This document shows positions 8,128-15,375 of a stretch of DNA of 17,330 nucleotides, piece by piece; positions within the stretch are counted from its first letter, which is position 1; each line of letters begins with the position of its first letter. Under the pieces are notes generated by a model, which saw only the letters and a list, made by a program, of their open reading frames with translations, made no database searches and was not told the DNA's origin. The position numbers were made by a program, and so were the translations under genes. Source of the DNA: Eggerthellaceae bacterium UBA3686 (lineage in GTDB: Bacteria > Actinomycetota > Coriobacteriia > Coriobacteriales > Eggerthellaceae); contig DFIX01000057.1 in the NCBI GenBank assembly GCA_002371495.1, forward strand, positions 1 to 17,330, written 5' to 3'.

Positions 8128-9348
8128 ATGGATAGCTCGTCACTTCGCATTTACAGGGTAATCGGCGCAGTTCAAAATGTTATCGCCAACGCGAAGACGC
8201 TCGACGAGGCTCTTCAGGAGGGCCTGAAGACCATTGTCGAGAACGCGGGGGCGGACGGGGGCGCCATCTGGTATGCCGACACATCTGACGAGAACCGTCT
8301 GCGCCCCTTCTTCTGGATCGGCCCTGTAGACCTGACCCGACGCAGCCATCTGCCGGGCGACGGCTCGGTCGGGCGCGTGTACGAGTCGCAGACCGCCGAG
8401 CGGCTCTTGGAGTTTGATGCCCTGAAGGACGTCGAAACGGCGATCGACTTTACGGGTCTGCCCGTCAGCTCGATGGTGTGCGTGCCGTTTAGCAACGCCA
8501 ATGCCAATCTTGGCGTCATTCAATTCGTGAATGGACCCGATAGCGAGCCATTCGACGACGAGGGTGCCGACGTCATGGAAATCATGGCCATGATGGCGGC
8601 TATGGCAATCGAAGAGAACGAGGCGCTTGCCGAGCCGTGGCAGCCCGGCGAAGTCATCATGCAGCTGCGCGACATTACGCGCGAGTTCAAGAACGGCGAC
8701 ATAGTGACCAAGGTGCTGAAGGGCGTGAACCTCGATGTGTACGAGGGCGAGTTCCTGGTGCTCTTGGGCGAGTCGGGCTGCGGCAAGTCGACGCTGCTGA
8801 ACATCGTCGGCGGCATGGACTCGGCGACGTCGGGCGAGTTTTCGTACCTCAACCAGGACCTGAGCAACGCCACGCAGGCGGAGCTCACCGAATTCCGGCG
8901 TGACAACGTGGGCTTCATCTTCCAAAGCTACAACCTCATGCCAAACCTCACGGCGTTGCAGAACCTCAAGCTCATTGCCGAGCTCGTCGACGATCCCATG
9001 GACGCCGACGAAGCCCTGGAACTCGTGGGGCTTGCCGACCGCAAGAGGAACTATCCTTCGCAGATGTCGGGTGGCCAGCAGCAGCGCGTTTCCATCGCGC
9101 GCGCCCTGGTGAAGAATCCCAAGGTGATTCTTGCCGACGAGCCCACGGCTGCGCTCGACTACGCGACAAGCATCGAGGTGCTGCAGGTGATGGAGGAAGT
9201 CGTTAAGGGCGGCACCACGATGGTCATGGTCACCCACAACGAAGAGATCACTCGCATGGCCGACCGCGTCGTGCGCATGCGCGACGGCCGCATGCACGAG
9301 GTGACGATTAACCGTCATCCGGCCCATGCGGTCGACTTGGTGTGGTAG
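8128..9348 (+). CDS. ABC transporter ATPase (LolD/MacB type) with N-terminal GAF sensor domain
   Basis: The protein has 406 residues. Residues about 5-172 form a GAF-like domain: a helix with TLDEALQEGLKTIV, then GGAIWYAD, a GDGSVGRVYES turn, VSSMVCVPF and LGVIQFVNG strands, and a closing helix. Residues about 178-400 form a complete ABC ATPase: Walker A GESGCGKST (214-222), Q-loop FQSYNLM, signature MSGGQQQRV (313-321), Walker B VILADEP (catalytic E338) and the H-loop His370. All catalytic motifs are intact. Sequence style and partner gene place it with LolD/MacB/FtsE-like ATPases that energise FtsX-type permeases. GAF domains bind small ligands such as cyclic nucleotides, haem or amino acids; the ligand here is unknown. 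AGGAG at 8117-8121 sits 6 nt before ATG. The permease gene starts 10 bp after the stop, so the two are almost certainly one operon. GAF fused directly to this ATPase class is uncommon. Confidence 0.93.
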   Translation: MDSSSLRIYRVIGAVQNVIANAKTLDEALQEGLKTIVENAGADGGAIWYADTSDENRLRPFFWIGPVDLTRRSHLPGDGSVGRVYESQTAERLLEFDALKDVETAIDFTGLPVSSMVCVPFSNANANLGVIQFVNGPDSEPFDDEGADVMEIMAMMAAMAIEENEALAEPWQPGEVIMQLRDITREFKNGDIVTKVLKGVNLDVYEGEFLVLLGESGCGKSTLLNIVGGMDSATSGEFSYLNQDLSNATQAELTEFRRDNVGFIFQSYNLMPNLTALQNLKLIAELVDDPMDADEALELVGLADRKRNYPSQMSGGQQQRVSIARALVKNPKVILADEPTAALDYATSIEVLQVMEEVVKGGTTMVMVTHNEEITRMADRVVRMRDGRMHEVTINRHPAHAVDLVW

Positions 9349-9352
9349 GGAG
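9347..9352 (+). promoter_or_regulatory. Ribosome binding site that decides a GTG start for the permease
   Basis: AGGGAG ends 6 nt before GTG 9359. It overlaps the TAG stop of the ATPase gene (9346-9348), consistent with translational coupling. The longest-ORF ATG at 9326 lies inside the ATPase gene with no ribosome site. It would also add an unlikely MRSTWCGRELA leader before the KPTQITELLANIK membrane-proximal helix. Confidence 0.75.
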
Positions 9353-9358
9353 CTCGCC

Positions 9359-12300
9359 GTGAAGCCAACCCAAATAACAGAGCTCCTTGCCAATATAAAG
9401 GCAACGTTCGTCTCGTTTTTTAGCATTCTCATGTTCGTGGCGCTTGGCGTGGGCGTGTTCTTGGGAATCAGCTGGGCTGGTCCCGCCCTGCAAAACGCCT
9501 TTGACGCCATGGCCGACGAAGGTCAGCTCCATAATTATCAGGTTCAGTTCGTTTACGGCCTTACCGACGACGATCTTGGAAAGCTCTCAGAAACCGAGGG
9601 CGTGAGCCAAGTCGAGGCAGAGCGCCAGTCGTTCCAGACCTTGCGGCGCGAAGAGTCGAACTATACGGTAAAACTGCAGTCGCTCGGGCAAGAGATTGAC
9701 GTGCCCCTCGTGGTGGAGGGCGAGCTGCCGATAAAGCCCGGCGAGTTGGCGATGCACGAGGAATCTGCCGCAAAGCTGGGCATTGCGGTTGGAGACTCCG
9801 TTACGTTCGAACACGATGTCGTGCAGGACGAAACCGAGAGCCTGCAAGCTGACTCAGGCGATTCCGCCGAGCCGAAAGCCGATACATCCGATGGCATGCA
9901 GTACCTGCACGGCGACACCTTCAAGGTGACTGCGATTGTCAACAGCGCAGATTATGCTGCCAGGTCTTCGGAAACCTACGGCTACTCGAATTCGCCTTCG
10001 GGTGCGGTCGACGCGCTAGCCTGGGTTTCCGACGACGCGTTTGACGCCGCGGCGTTCAGGCAAGGATACCCGGTCGTAAATGTGCGCAGCGAATCGCTCG
10101 AGGGGCTCGGTACGTTCGGGGACGAATACGACCAGAAGTCCGAAGAGGTCGAGCAGCGCGTATCGGAGCTCGGTGACGTGCTCGCTCCTGCTCGCTACGA
10201 CGAGCTGCACGACAAGGCCCAGAAGCAGGTAGAAGACGGCGAGAAGCAGATAGCCGACGGCAAGAAGAAGATAGCCGAGGGCGAAGAGAAGCTTAAAACG
10301 GGACGCGCCGAGCTGGACGCTGCGATAGCCGAAGGCGAGGCCAAGCTTGCAAGCGCCTATCAGAAGCTCCAAGAGGGCGAAGCCATAAAGGCCAGCGCCG
10401 AAAAGAAGCTTTCGTCTGCCCGATCCAAGCTGAACGAAGCCGAGAGCGTGCTCGACGAGGTAGACGCCGCTATAGCGGAGGTCAGAAGCACCGCAAGCGA
10501 TTTGAAGTCCTACAAGGCGAGCCAGGACAAAGAGCTGAAGGCCAAAAAGATTACCCAAGAAAAGCATGATGCGAACCTCGATAAGTATGGGGCTACGCAA
10601 CGTAGCAGGATTGCGCCCATCGCATCGGCTGTCGGCGTGAGCCTGCCCAGCATCAATCATACGAACTACGGCGATGCCATATCGGGCATGAATTCGGCTG
10701 TCGACGCCATCAAGAACACCAGCGTCACGGTCGATGGCAAAAAGCTGTCGTACTCCAGCGCCCGCGAACTACTCGGCGAGCTCAGGGGCGAGTATTCGTC
10801 CAAAGAGTCAGCGTACAACAGCAAAGTGCAGGAGCTCGAAAGCGGTTGGGCCAAGTACTACGCCGGTCAGCAAGAACTCGAAGACAAGAAGGCCGAAGGC
10901 GAGAAGAAGCTCGCAGACGGCAAGGCCGAGGTCGAGAAGGCCAAGAAAGAGATACAAGAGAAGGAGCCCCTGCTCGAAAAAGCAAAGCAGAAAGTCGCCG
11001 AGCTGAAAAAATACGACTGGACCGTCCTGTCCCGCTCGCATAACGCCGGTGCCACAGAGGTCCTGACGTTCAGCGATGTCACCAAGAACCTGAGCATTTC
11101 GATGGCTGCCCTGTTCATCATCGTCGGCTTGCTCGTCAGCTACTTCGCTGTCAGCCGCATCGTCCACGAGCAGGTGGCGCAGATCGGCACGAAAAAGGCT
11201 CTGGGCTTCCGCAAGGGAGAAATTACGAAGAGCTTCCTGTTGTATTCGGGCATTGCCGTTCTTGCCGGCGCCATTATCGGAACCATTGTTGGCTACACCC
11301 TTGTCGAGGGCATTATCGGGGGAACGCTGAGCCAGATGTTCGCCTTCGGCCCCTATCCTGCGTATTTCGGATGGCCGTTATTCGCAATAATGACCCTGCT
11401 CGAGCTTGCGCTGATCTTGGGTGCTACGTACCTGGCTTGCCGCAGTATCCTCAAGCAGCATGCCGTAGAGCTCCTGCGCGGCGAGAAGCCCCCTACGGGC
11501 AAGGCCCGTTTCTACGAGAAATGGGCCTTGTGGGATAGACTTCCTCTGTTCGTGCAAACAATCGTGAACAATTGCGTGAACGATAGGCGCCGCATGATCT
11601 CGACTATCGTGGGTGTTGCCGGTAGCGCGGCGCTCATCGTGACGGCCATTACGCTCAACAACGACGTGATGAAAAGCTACGACCGCCAATACCAGGAGGA
11701 TTACGGCTTCAACACAATTGCGTATGTCGACAACAAGGTCGAAGGCGCCGTCGGCAACGTAGATTCCGTGCTGCAGGCCGAGGGGGCGACGACTGCGCAG
11801 GTGTTCATGAAGCGCTACCTCGTAGAGTGCTCCGACGGCGACAGCGCAGCGATGCGCATCGTAGTGCCTTCCGACCAGGAAACCTTTGCGCAGCTCTACC
11901 ATGAGAATCCGGTATCGGGCGGCGAGGTCGACTTGTCTGCCGAAGGCGCATGGGTGTCGCAGGCGTACGGCAAGCACATGGGCGCCAAGGTGGGCGACAT
12001 CATCATCGTCGATGGCGGGGATGGCTCGAAGCACGAAGTTCCTATCCTGGGATTCTACGATTTTTGGCTGACGTATCACGAAATGGTCATGGGCGGCGAC
12101 TACTTCCATAAGGAATTCGGTGACTTCTCGCCGAACGTCGTGCTCGCGCAGGTAGGGGATGCCTCTGTTGCCGATTTGGGTAAGAAGCTTTCGGGCGTCG
12201 AGGGCTTCGGCTCGATTGTCGATGACGCTACGGCGCAGTATGCGAATTTCGAGATGTTCTCGTCGGTTTCGAGCGCGGTTGTGGCCATTTACCTCGTGTT

Positions 12301-12664
12301 GGCTGCGCTCATGTCGATCGTCGTGCTGCTTAACCTGAACGTCATGTTCATCGACGAGAAGAAACGCGAGCTCATCGTGCTGATGATCAACGGCTTTAGC
12401 CAGAAGAAGGCCAAAAGCTACATCGCGTACGACTCGATCGTGCTTACGGTGTTCGGCATTATAGTCGGCGTCATCTTGGGTTGCATCATGGGCTCGATTA
12501 CCGTAGCGGCTATCGAGCCCTCGACGGCCGTGTTCGTAAAGAATGTCGACGCTGTGGCCGTTATCGTCGGCGTTGTCGGAAGCGCGTTGTTGGCGTTCAT
12601 CATGGGCAAGATCGCATTGCGGCGCATTCCCAAGTTCAAGCTGACCGACATCAACAAGCAATAA
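9359..12664 (+). CDS. FtsX/MacB-type ABC permease with long coiled-coil stalk
   Basis: From GTG 9359 the protein has 1101 residues. Membrane segment 1 (about 17-40) is followed by an extracytoplasmic MacB_PCD-like domain and then a Glu/Lys coiled coil. The coiled coil has heptad-like repeats such as EDGEKQIADGKKKIAEGEEK in two stretches (about 282-400 and 485-550). Segments 2-4 (about 580-602, 625-650, 671-697) form the first FtsX core, with VAQIGTKKALGFRKGEI between segments 2 and 3. Segment 5 (about 746-768) opens a second extracytoplasmic domain. Segments 6-8 (about 969-1087) form a second FtsX core with EKKRELIVLMINGFSQKKA. It should pair with the upstream GAF-ATPase. Family knowledge: such complexes export lipids, peptides or antibiotics, or transmit ATP-driven force to cell-wall hydrolases. 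The coiled-coil stalk suggests reach into the cell wall (inference). The substrate cannot be read from sequence. The gene ends inside the inverted repeat at 12661-12703. Confidence 0.92.
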   Translation: MKPTQITELLANIKATFVSFFSILMFVALGVGVFLGISWAGPALQNAFDAMADEGQLHNYQVQFVYGLTDDDLGKLSETEGVSQVEAERQSFQTLRREESNYTVKLQSLGQEIDVPLVVEGELPIKPGELAMHEESAAKLGIAVGDSVTFEHDVVQDETESLQADSGDSAEPKADTSDGMQYLHGDTFKVTAIVNSADYAARSSETYGYSNSPSGAVDALAWVSDDAFDAAAFRQGYPVVNVRSESLEGLGTFGDEYDQKSEEVEQRVSELGDVLAPARYDELHDKAQKQVEDGEKQIADGKKKIAEGEEKLKTGRAELDAAIAEGEAKLASAYQKLQEGEAIKASAEKKLSSARSKLNEAESVLDEVDAAIAEVRSTASDLKSYKASQDKELKAKKITQEKHDANLDKYGATQRSRIAPIASAVGVSLPSINHTNYGDAISGMNSAVDAIKNTSVTVDGKKLSYSSARELLGELRGEYSSKESAYNSKVQELESGWAKYYAGQQELEDKKAEGEKKLADGKAEVEKAKKEIQEKEPLLEKAKQKVAELKKYDWTVLSRSHNAGATEVLTFSDVTKNLSISMAALFIIVGLLVSYFAVSRIVHEQVAQIGTKKALGFRKGEITKSFLLYSGIAVLAGAIIGTIVGYTLVEGIIGGTLSQMFAFGPYPAYFGWPLFAIMTLLELALILGATYLACRSILKQHAVELLRGEKPPTGKARFYEKWALWDRLPLFVQTIVNNCVNDRRRMISTIVGVAGSAALIVTAITLNNDVMKSYDRQYQEDYGFNTIAYVDNKVEGAVGNVDSVLQAEGATTAQVFMKRYLVECSDGDSAAMRIVVPSDQETFAQLYHENPVSGGEVDLSAEGAWVSQAYGKHMGAKVGDIIIVDGGDGSKHEVPILGFYDFWLTYHEMVMGGDYFHKEFGDFSPNVVLAQVGDASVADLGKKLSGVEGFGSIVDDATAQYANFEMFSSVSSAVVAIYLVLAALMSIVVLLNLNVMFIDEKKRELIVLMINGFSQKKAKSYIAYDSIVLTVFGIIVGVILGCIMGSITVAAIEPSTAVFVKNVDAVAVIVGVVGSALLAFIMGKIALRRIPKFKLTDINKQ

Positions 12665-12703
12665 AATGTGAAAAAAGGGTCAGACCCTTTTTTCACATTT
12701 TAT
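12661..12703. terminator. Bidirectional terminator / perfect 20-bp inverted repeat
   Basis: The arm ATAAAATGTGAAAAAAGGGT (12661-12680) is perfectly mirrored at 12684-12703 around a CAG loop. Read in either direction it gives a GGGT stem top with A6/T6 flanks, so a U-run follows the GC-containing core on both strands, as in a bidirectional Rho-independent terminator. It separates the convergent permease and AAA+ genes. The TAA stops of both genes (12662-12664 on +, 12702-12700 on -) lie inside the outer ends of the repeat. The GGGTCAGACCC core also resembles REP-like elements that occur in many copies in some genomes. Confidence 0.85.
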
Positions 12704-14475
12704 GCGTGGGTGTCGTGCATGCCCTTGGCGGCCTCGATGTCGGCAAGCGTTATTTCGACCAAGGCTTCGCGCGTGAGCTCCTTTTCGTTGGCAAGGCGGT
12801 TTGCCTGGCAGGTCAGCACGTCCTCGAAGAAGTTGCGGACCGTGCGGCCGTTGGCGAAGCTCGGGTCATGGCGCTCGACGAGCTCGGCGAAATGAGCGCC
12901 TGCCGCCTCGCACGCCTCGTCGGTCGGCTCCATGCTGTTCTTCGAGCATTGACTCTTGAAAATTTGCAGCAGTTCGTCGGGCGTGAAGTCCTTGAACAGG
13001 ATGAACTTGTTGAAGCGGCTGCGCAAACCGGGGTTCGAATCCAGGAAGGCCTGCATGGGCTCGGTGTAGCCGGCCACGATGACGACCAGGTCGTCGCGGT
13101 GGTCCTCCATGCCTTTCAGCAGGGTATCGATCGCCTCTTGCCCGAAGTCGGCTTCGCCGCGGTGCACGCTTAAGGCGTACGCCTCGTCGATGAACAGCAC
13201 GCCGCCAAGCGCCTTTTCGATGACCTCGGCCGTCTTCAGGGCGGTTTGCCCTACGTAGCCCGCCACCAGGCCCGAGCGGTCCACTTCGACCAGGTGGCCT
13301 TTCGACAAAATGCCGAGCTTCTTGTAGAAGCGCGAGACCAGGCGGGCGACGGTGGTTTTGCCGGTGCCCGGGTTGCCGTAGAACACCAGGTGCAGCGAAA
13401 GCGCGTTCTGCTTTATGCCATGCTCTTCGCGGGCTTTCTGGATGCGTGCCAGGTTCACGAGCGATTGGATCTCGCGCTTGACCTGCGCCATGCCGGTAAG
13501 CGAGTTGAGCTCTTCCAGGAGCTCTTCGAGCGTGGCTTCATCTTCGGGCTCTTCGGATGCGGCCTCGGCTTCGGCGGCTTTTGCGTCGGCCGATGCGTCT
13601 TGTTTGCCGTCGGCGCCTTGCTTCTGTGTGCCCGATGCGGCAGCAGTGCCGTCTTGGTTGTTTGCGGAAGTCGCGCCATAGCTTGGGGAAAGCGCCAGCG
13701 TCGAGATGCGTGGCTTGCCTTCCCACGAATCGAGCTTTTCGACCAGCAGCTCCTGGATGGCGGTCATGAGCGCTGTAAAATGCGCCACTTCGTCGTCTGC
13801 CATCGCGCCGTCGCAGATCAGCAGCTCCTCGCAAAGCGTTTTGAGCGTACGAAGCAGCAGCTCGGCACAACTGTCGTCGGGGTTTTTCGTTTCGGCGAAA
13901 AGCTTGTTGTCGTATACGATGGCGGCCACGAACGACTGCGGGGGAGTGTTGAAGAAGCTGTCGGCGTCTTCGGTTGCGCCGGCGCGTTTGCGCAGCTCGA
14001 CCTCGTCAAACGATGCGCCGAGCGCGCCGTTGATCAGGGCGATCTCTTCGGGCGCCACGTTGTTGTCCAAGAGGGCCAGGCGGCAGGCGATCGTTTGGAG
14101 GTCGTAATCGAATTGCTCGGATATGCTGCGGTTCAGGTAGCCGCGCATGCGGTCGTCGTTCAGCGTGTCGAGCTCGTCGAAACGCTGCCCGTAGCGCCTG
14201 ATACGTTCTACCGAAGTCGCCAGGGTTTCTCCGATTATCTGCCAGGTCAAGACGTTCAGGCTCGATATGGAATCGGCGACGTCGGCATCGGGCGATTTGC
14301 CCGCGGGGTATCTGCTTGTGTTAGCGCTGCCTGCCGAGGAGCCCTTTAGCCAATCGCCAATCGGGCTCATCAGGTCGAGGAGCGCGAAAGACGGGTAGCT
14401 TTTGCCGCAGGACGTGCATATGAGCCGATCGGCTTGGAAGTCGATGGAACTGCTGCCGCATTCGGGGCATTTCAT
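12700..14475 (-). CDS. AAA+ ATPase (CbbX/SpoVK/EccA-like) with N-terminal zinc ribbon and TerB-like region
   Basis: The protein has 591 residues. Cys3, Cys6, Cys20 and Cys23 form a CPxC...CxxC zinc ribbon. Residues about 105-250 are helical, with LLDNNVAPEEIALINGALG and LLICDGAMADDEV segments that resemble the acidic helices of TerB-like domains (inference). A low-complexity Ala/Gly/Glu linker (about 265-322) precedes a CbxX/CfxQ-type AAA+ module (about 325-591). This module has Walker A GNPGTGKTT (from G367), Walker B GGVLFIDEAYAL (D430, E431), a sensor-1 region VIVAGYTEPM and an arginine-finger region GLRSRFNKFI. All core catalytic motifs are present. Relatives include Rubisco activase CbbX, SpoVK and the type VII secretion protein EccA, which remodel protein complexes; the client here is unknown. 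A GGTGA ribosome site lies 6 nt before ATG. No other type VII secretion gene is visible apart from the remotely related YhgE/Pip protein on the other side. It converges on the ABC permease gene. Confidence 0.92.
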   Translation of the reverse strand: MKCPECGSSSIDFQADRLICTSCGKSYPSFALLDLMSPIGDWLKGSSAGSANTSRYPAGKSPDADVADSISSLNVLTWQIIGETLATSVERIRRYGQRFDELDTLNDDRMRGYLNRSISEQFDYDLQTIACRLALLDNNVAPEEIALINGALGASFDEVELRKRAGATEDADSFFNTPPQSFVAAIVYDNKLFAETKNPDDSCAELLLRTLKTLCEELLICDGAMADDEVAHFTALMTAIQELLVEKLDSWEGKPRISTLALSPSYGATSANNQDGTAAASGTQKQGADGKQDASADAKAAEAEAASEEPEDEATLEELLEELNSLTGMAQVKREIQSLVNLARIQKAREEHGIKQNALSLHLVFYGNPGTGKTTVARLVSRFYKKLGILSKGHLVEVDRSGLVAGYVGQTALKTAEVIEKALGGVLFIDEAYALSVHRGEADFGQEAIDTLLKGMEDHRDDLVVIVAGYTEPMQAFLDSNPGLRSRFNKFILFKDFTPDELLQIFKSQCSKNSMEPTDEACEAAGAHFAELVERHDPSFANGRTVRNFFEDVLTCQANRLANEKELTREALVEITLADIEAAKGMHDTHA

Positions 14476-14672
14476 AGGTCATCACCAGTTTCGCAAAATG
14501 GGCGGTTTCGCATCATGATACGCCACAAAGGGGCACTTACCCGGGGTAAACGTTTCATGCATTTCGTTTGCGAAAACTTCGACAACCGCCAATCTCGTCC
14601 GGGATCGTCGAGGCGCTTATGCTCTTCGTACGTCGCGACGACCGTGTCCTTGTTCATGAGCTGGTAGAGCAT
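14472..14672 (-). CDS. Possible 66-residue ORF or gene remnant overlapping the AAA+ start
   Basis: ATG 14672 is preceded on the minus strand by AAAGGGAG, a good but closely spaced ribosome site. The ORF ends in a TGA that overlaps the AAA+ start as ATGA (14475-14472), the layout of translational coupling. The first 22 residues (MLYQLMNKDTVVATYEEHKR...) look like natural protein and recall the N-terminus of small proteins often encoded beside HipA-type kinases (from memory, unverified). The rest is Arg-rich and unconvincing. It may be the broken 5' end of a lost gene whose frame happens to run on to the AAA+ start. Confidence 0.25.
   Translation of the reverse strand: MLYQLMNKDTVVATYEEHKRLDDPGRDWRLSKFSQTKCMKRLPRVSAPLWRIMMRNRPFCETGDDL
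14488..14577. promoter_or_regulatory. Repeated GTTTCGCA motifs in the upstream region of the AAA+ gene
   Basis: GTTTCGCA occurs at 14488-14495 and 14505-14512 (17 bp apart). An inverted copy of its core, TGCGAAA, is at 14569-14575. Between them lies the near-palindrome TTACCCGGGGTAA (14537-14549). All lie within about 100 bp upstream of the AAA+ start, so they could be binding sites for a regulator of that gene. I did not find a convincing -35/-10 pair on the minus strand. The stretch from 14673 to 14880 shows only a GAACC-G-GGTTC palindrome (14710-14720) and nothing I recognise. Confidence 0.3.
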
Positions 14673-14884
14673 GCGCTCCCTTTCACCGAGCAAGCGAGCC
14701 CCCTTGACAGAACCGGGTTCCCACACGTGAACGGGGGCGGAGGCTTGTTCATGCATTCGGCTTCGCGATGTGCGCTCCCGGGCGTCGCGCGCGAGCAAGC
14801 CCCCGTCCACCGTTTGCGGGGCATGGGAGCCGAATCACCGCCGCCCCTTCCGCCCCGCCGCCGGCGCCTGCCCGCCGGGGATAT

Positions 14885-14939
14885 TATCCTCAAACAGATA
14901 TATCTAGAAACCCGCATAAACTATCCTCTTGACAGGATA
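14885..14939. promoter_or_regulatory. Candidate operator: TATCCT repeats around a promoter -35
   Basis: TATCCT (14922-14927) and AGGATA (14934-14939) form an inverted repeat with 6-bp spacing that straddles the TTGACA -35 at 14929. A further direct copy, TATCCTC, lies at 14885-14891, and a perfect palindrome AGATATATCT is at 14896-14905. These sit in an AT-rich island inside very GC-rich DNA, which fits a repressor or activator region for the surface-protein promoter. Confidence 0.4.
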
Positions 14940-14957
14940 TTCGCGGGGACGTATTAT
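14929..14957 (+). promoter_or_regulatory. Near-consensus sigma70 promoter for the surface-protein gene
   Basis: TTGACA (14929-14934) and TATTAT (14952-14957) are exactly 17 bp apart, matching the housekeeping sigma consensus at 6/6 and 5/6 positions. The predicted transcription start is near 14963-14965. The next convincing downstream start codon is ATG 15473, so the transcript would have a leader of about 510 nt. Confidence 0.8.
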
Positions 14958-15252
14958 GGTCGCGTTCCCATTATTCGGGGATGCAGATAATAGGACCGGC
15001 GGGCTGAAACCATCCCAACCGAAACCCGCTTGGCGCGAGGGGCGCGGCCGCACCGCGTTCCCACCAGCCGCAGGCGCGAGCGCGCCCGGGCGGGCCGCGC
15101 CATGCGACGCGGAAGGGGTGGTTTCCTTGTTCGAGCTCGAGCGAAAGCCGCAAGCGGCTGGCCGCCCGGCCGCCGCCCCCTCCCGCGCCCCGTCCCGTCA
15201 CATTCCGTCACGCCCCGTTTCCGCAGAGAGAGAGAGCTCCTCTGAGCCTCTA

Positions 15253-15319
15253 GCCGGGGGCGTCGGCGTCCCGAACCCGGCAACTAACCCAGTAACCGAA
15301 AGCGAATGCCGCCCCCGGC
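15253..15319 (+). promoter_or_regulatory. Leader hairpin with c-di-AMP riboswitch-like motif (tentative)
   Basis: GCCGGGGGC (15253-15261) pairs perfectly with GCCCCCGGC (15311-15319), and GGCGT (15265-15269) pairs with ATGCC (15306-15310) inside it. The enclosed loop holds CCGAACCCGGCAACTAACCC (15271-15290) followed by AGTAACCG. From memory this resembles the conserved 3' core of ydaO/yuaA c-di-AMP riboswitches (CCGAAYCCGNCAGCTAAC...). In actinobacteria these precede secreted cell-wall protein genes, which fits the downstream gene. Against this, I could not find the conserved 5' half of the aptamer, and the local 9-bp stem is not the expected P1 arrangement. Confidence 0.25.
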
Positions 15320-15375
15320 GCGCCGCGCCGCGCGGGGCGCTCCCGCGTGCGCGCCCGCCGCGTGCCCGGCCGTCT

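Noticed and set aside
9326..9358. ATG 9326 as the permease start
   Set aside because: It would overlap the ATPase gene without a ribosome site. GTG 9359 has AGGGAG at ideal spacing.
8140..9510. 456-residue minus-strand ORF
   Set aside because: It lies opposite the intact GAF-ABC ATPase and permease start. The translation is His/Arg-rich with no recognisable domain, which is a common shadow in GC-rich coding DNA.
11378..12661. 427-residue minus-strand ORF
   Set aside because: It is antisense to the second half of the FtsX permease, rich in His, Asp and Arg, without motifs or a supported start.
13246..14349. 367-residue plus-strand ORF
   Set aside because: It is antisense to the AAA+ gene, whose catalytic motifs are all intact. 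The translation is low-information.
14704..14732. Second TTGACA as a promoter
   Set aside because: No -10-like hexamer occurs 15-19 bp downstream; the sequence there is CACGTGAACGG.
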